From assembly GCA_015066165.1 (NCBI GenBank), contig SVOX01000087.1:1-6834 (forward strand): a DNA stretch of 6,834 bases, given 5' to 3'. Positions 5,645-6,834 of this stretch are shown here, piece by piece; the first letter of the stretch is position 1, and every line of letters begins with the position of its first letter. Source of the DNA: Oscillospiraceae bacterium (lineage in GTDB: Bacteria; Bacillota; Clostridia; Oscillospirales; Acutalibacteraceae). The notes below the pieces were generated by a model, which saw only the letters and a list, made by a program, of their open reading frames with translations, had not been told where the DNA came from and made no database searches. A program made the translations under genes and the position numbers.

Positions 5645-6196
5645 GATTTCTTTGGCAGATAAAAGTTCGGCTTCGTAAGGGGAGTGGGTAATAAGTATTA
5701 TTGACTTGTCTTTTGCGATTTTTAATATTTGTTTTACCGCAAGTATGACGTTTTCTTTATCGAGCCCTGTGAACGGTTCGTCAAGAATTAAATAGTCAAA
5801 ATCGACCGATAATGCTCTTGCAATAGCAACTCGCCTTGCCATACCGCCCGAAAGTTCGCTTATTTTGGTGTTAATTTCGTTTTCAAGACCAAGCGCTTTA
5901 AGATTTTCTTTTGCTAAAGTTTCATTTTCGGTTATAAGTAAAACGTTTTGCAAAGCGGTTTTAAAGGGTAATAGACGGTCTTCTTGGAAAACCACCGAAG
6001 GTTTTGCGTCTTTTGGTATGAAAATTTCACCTTTTTGCGCTTTCTCAAGTCCTAATATAAGGCGAACAAGGGTTGTTTTACCCATACCGCTTCCGCCCGA
6101 AAGCCAAATCCGGTCATTGTCACCAATTTCCAGTGAAAAATCTTCAAAAATCTTTTTATCGTCATAAGCAAAGGAGATATTATTTATTTTTATCAT
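5630..6196 (-). CDS. ABC transporter ATP-binding protein, SsuB/TauB/ThiY-partner type
   Basis: This is the ATPase subunit of an importer that works with the permease encoded just upstream on the same strand. The 188 residues contain all ABC motifs: Walker A GGSGMGKTT (34-42), Q-loop Q71, signature LSGGMARR (115-122), Walker B YLILDEPF (135-142), D-loop GLD (144-146) and switch histidine H171. It is short beside the usual 240-260 residues: it ends just after the switch helix and has no C-terminal extension. The start at 6196 is fixed by AGGAGGT six bases upstream. Starting at 6259 instead would add 21 residues (MWLYCHYCL...) that merely read through the permease end. It overlaps the permease gene by 17 bases, so translation is probably coupled. 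Relatives carry sulfonates, taurine, nitrate or thiamine precursors; the substrate here is unknown. Confidence 0.9.
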   Translation of the reverse strand: MIKINNISFAYDDKKIFEDFSLEIGDNDRIWLSGGSGMGKTTLVRLILGLEKAQKGEIFIPKDAKPSVVFQEDRLLPFKTALQNVLLITENETLAKENLKALGLENEINTKISELSGGMARRVAIARALSVDFDYLILDEPFTGLDKENVILAVKQILKIAKDKSIILITHSPYEAELLSAKEIKLQT

Positions 6197-6834
6197 TTTG
6201 ATACCTCCTAAATATCTTTTTAAGTGATATTTCAAGCAATAATGACAATAAAGCCACAACAGCCGTCAGGGCAAATACTTCTGAAATTTCTAAATGTGCT
6301 TTAGAAGTTTCAAGTAAACCGCCTAATGAATTTTGCGGTTTTGCAATTACTTCGGCTGCAATACCCGATTTCCAAGCAAAGCCAAGCGAAGTAAGAGCAG
6401 CGCTTATAACGGCAGGGAGAATAAGGGGCAATTTAATTCTAATAAAAATTTTGCCTTTATTAAGCCCAAAAACTTTACCCATTTCAATATATTTTTGGTC
6501 TATGCTGTCGAGCGCAGTAGCGGTTGCAGACCAAACTATTGGCAACACCATTAAGAATGTAATAAAAATAGGTAACAAGGTGCTTTTGAACCAAAAGAAC
6601 GCCAATATAATAAATGAAGCAACAGGTACGGCACGAATAAGTTGTAAAGCGGGTGCTGTTATTTCTTTGAAAAGGGCGTTTTTTGTAGCAAAAACTCCAC
6701 CCAAAAAACCTAAAACACAACCCAAAGAAAAGCCGATTAGAATTCTAAAAAGTGAAATTATTACCGAAAGATAAAACTCTTTTGTTTGGGCTAATTTAAA
6801 AAGTGCAGTTACGGTGCTTACGGGGGAGGGAAGT
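6180..6834 (-). CDS. ABC transporter permease, SsuC/TauC-like (BPD_transp_1), N-terminus cut by window edge
   Basis: This is the inner-membrane subunit of the importer. The frame stays open to the window edge: 217 codons are present (6833 to 6183), and the TTG at 6725 is internal. The visible part begins LPSPVSTVTALFKLA, the periplasm-proximal segment usual in SsuC/TauC permeases, then FRILIGFSLGCVLGFLGG. The EAA-type loop that docks the ATPase reads EMGKVFGL-x8-IKLPLILPA, with the conserved glycine. RAVPVASFIILAFFWF and MVLPIVWSA are also typical of this family. About five hydrophobic segments are visible; only a short N-terminal part, about 20-40 residues, should be missing. The gene precedes the ATPase and overlaps its start. 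A substrate-binding lipoprotein gene is expected beyond the right edge. Confidence 0.9.
   Translation of the reverse strand, partial: LPSPVSTVTALFKLAQTKEFYLSVIISLFRILIGFSLGCVLGFLGGVFATKNALFKEITAPALQLIRAVPVASFIILAFFWFKSTLLPIFITFLMVLPIVWSATATALDSIDQKYIEMGKVFGLNKGKIFIRIKLPLILPAVISAALTSLGFAWKSGIAAEVIAKPQNSLGGLLETSKAHLEISEVFALTAVVALLSLLLEISLKKIFRRYQNDKNK
6203..6209 (-). promoter_or_regulatory. Shine-Dalgarno site of the ATPase gene inside the permease end
   Basis: On the minus strand AGGAGGT stands six bases before the ATG at 6196. The same bases encode the RRY residues near the end of the permease, so ribosomes finishing the permease pass over this site, and its strength selects 6196 as the ATPase start. 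Confidence 0.88.

Noticed and set aside
6197..6259. Longer start for the ABC ATPase
   Set aside because: The extra 21 residues come from reading the permease 3' end in another frame; the AGGAGGT site directs initiation to 6196.
6451..6774. 107-codon plus-strand frame opposite the ABC permease
   Set aside because: It is antisense to a conserved membrane protein; hydrophobic codons read backwards often leave open frames.
1..6834. Hidden mobile element or novel defence system
   Set aside because: All long frames belong to core families with intact motifs; no transposase, integrase, terminal repeats, target duplications or sharp composition change were seen.

Overview
The window looks like an ordinary housekeeping stretch of a low-GC, mostly Gram-positive-type chromosome. 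I infer an uncultured or gut-type member of the Clostridia (Bacillota). The reasons are the AT-rich sequence with A/T-ended codons, strong AGGAGG-type Shine-Dalgarno sites, the der-plsY-gpsA gene order, a four-cysteine ribosomal protein L28, a ComEB-type dCMP deaminase and a meso-diaminopimelate dehydrogenase. No marker in the window fixes the genus. I see no mobile element, CRISPR array, tRNA, rRNA or riboswitch, and no clearly new defence or metabolic system.

Plus strand, left half: the window opens inside der, a two-domain ribosome-assembly GTPase that lacks only about its first 20 residues here. Next come plsY (acyl-phosphate:glycerol-3-phosphate acyltransferase) and gpsA (glycerol-3-phosphate dehydrogenase). 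Each junction is a TAATG stop/start overlap of one base, so the three are very probably one translationally coupled operon. GpsA makes the glycerol 3-phosphate that PlsY acylates in the first step of phospholipid synthesis. rpmB follows with its own extended -10 promoter and a strong intrinsic terminator. After it come a Gph-like HAD phosphatase and a dCMP deaminase, the latter with its own probable promoter.

Convergence point (about 4444-4554): the deaminase gene faces ddh. Between them are three short A/T-rich hairpins joined by similar linkers, followed by a perfect 18+18 bp palindrome that probably terminates transcription from both sides. The short hairpin array is the least explained structure in the window.

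Minus strand, right half: ddh has a perfect consensus promoter (TTGACA, 17 bp spacer, TATAAT). Just upstream of it lies the end of a second minus-strand operon, made of an ABC permease (cut by the window edge) and a short ABC ATPase. These overlap by 17 bases and resemble the SsuBC/TauBC/ThiXY importer family. The operon's terminator hairpin contains the ATPase stop codon in its loop. The transporter's substrate cannot be read from this window, because the binding protein would lie beyond the right edge.
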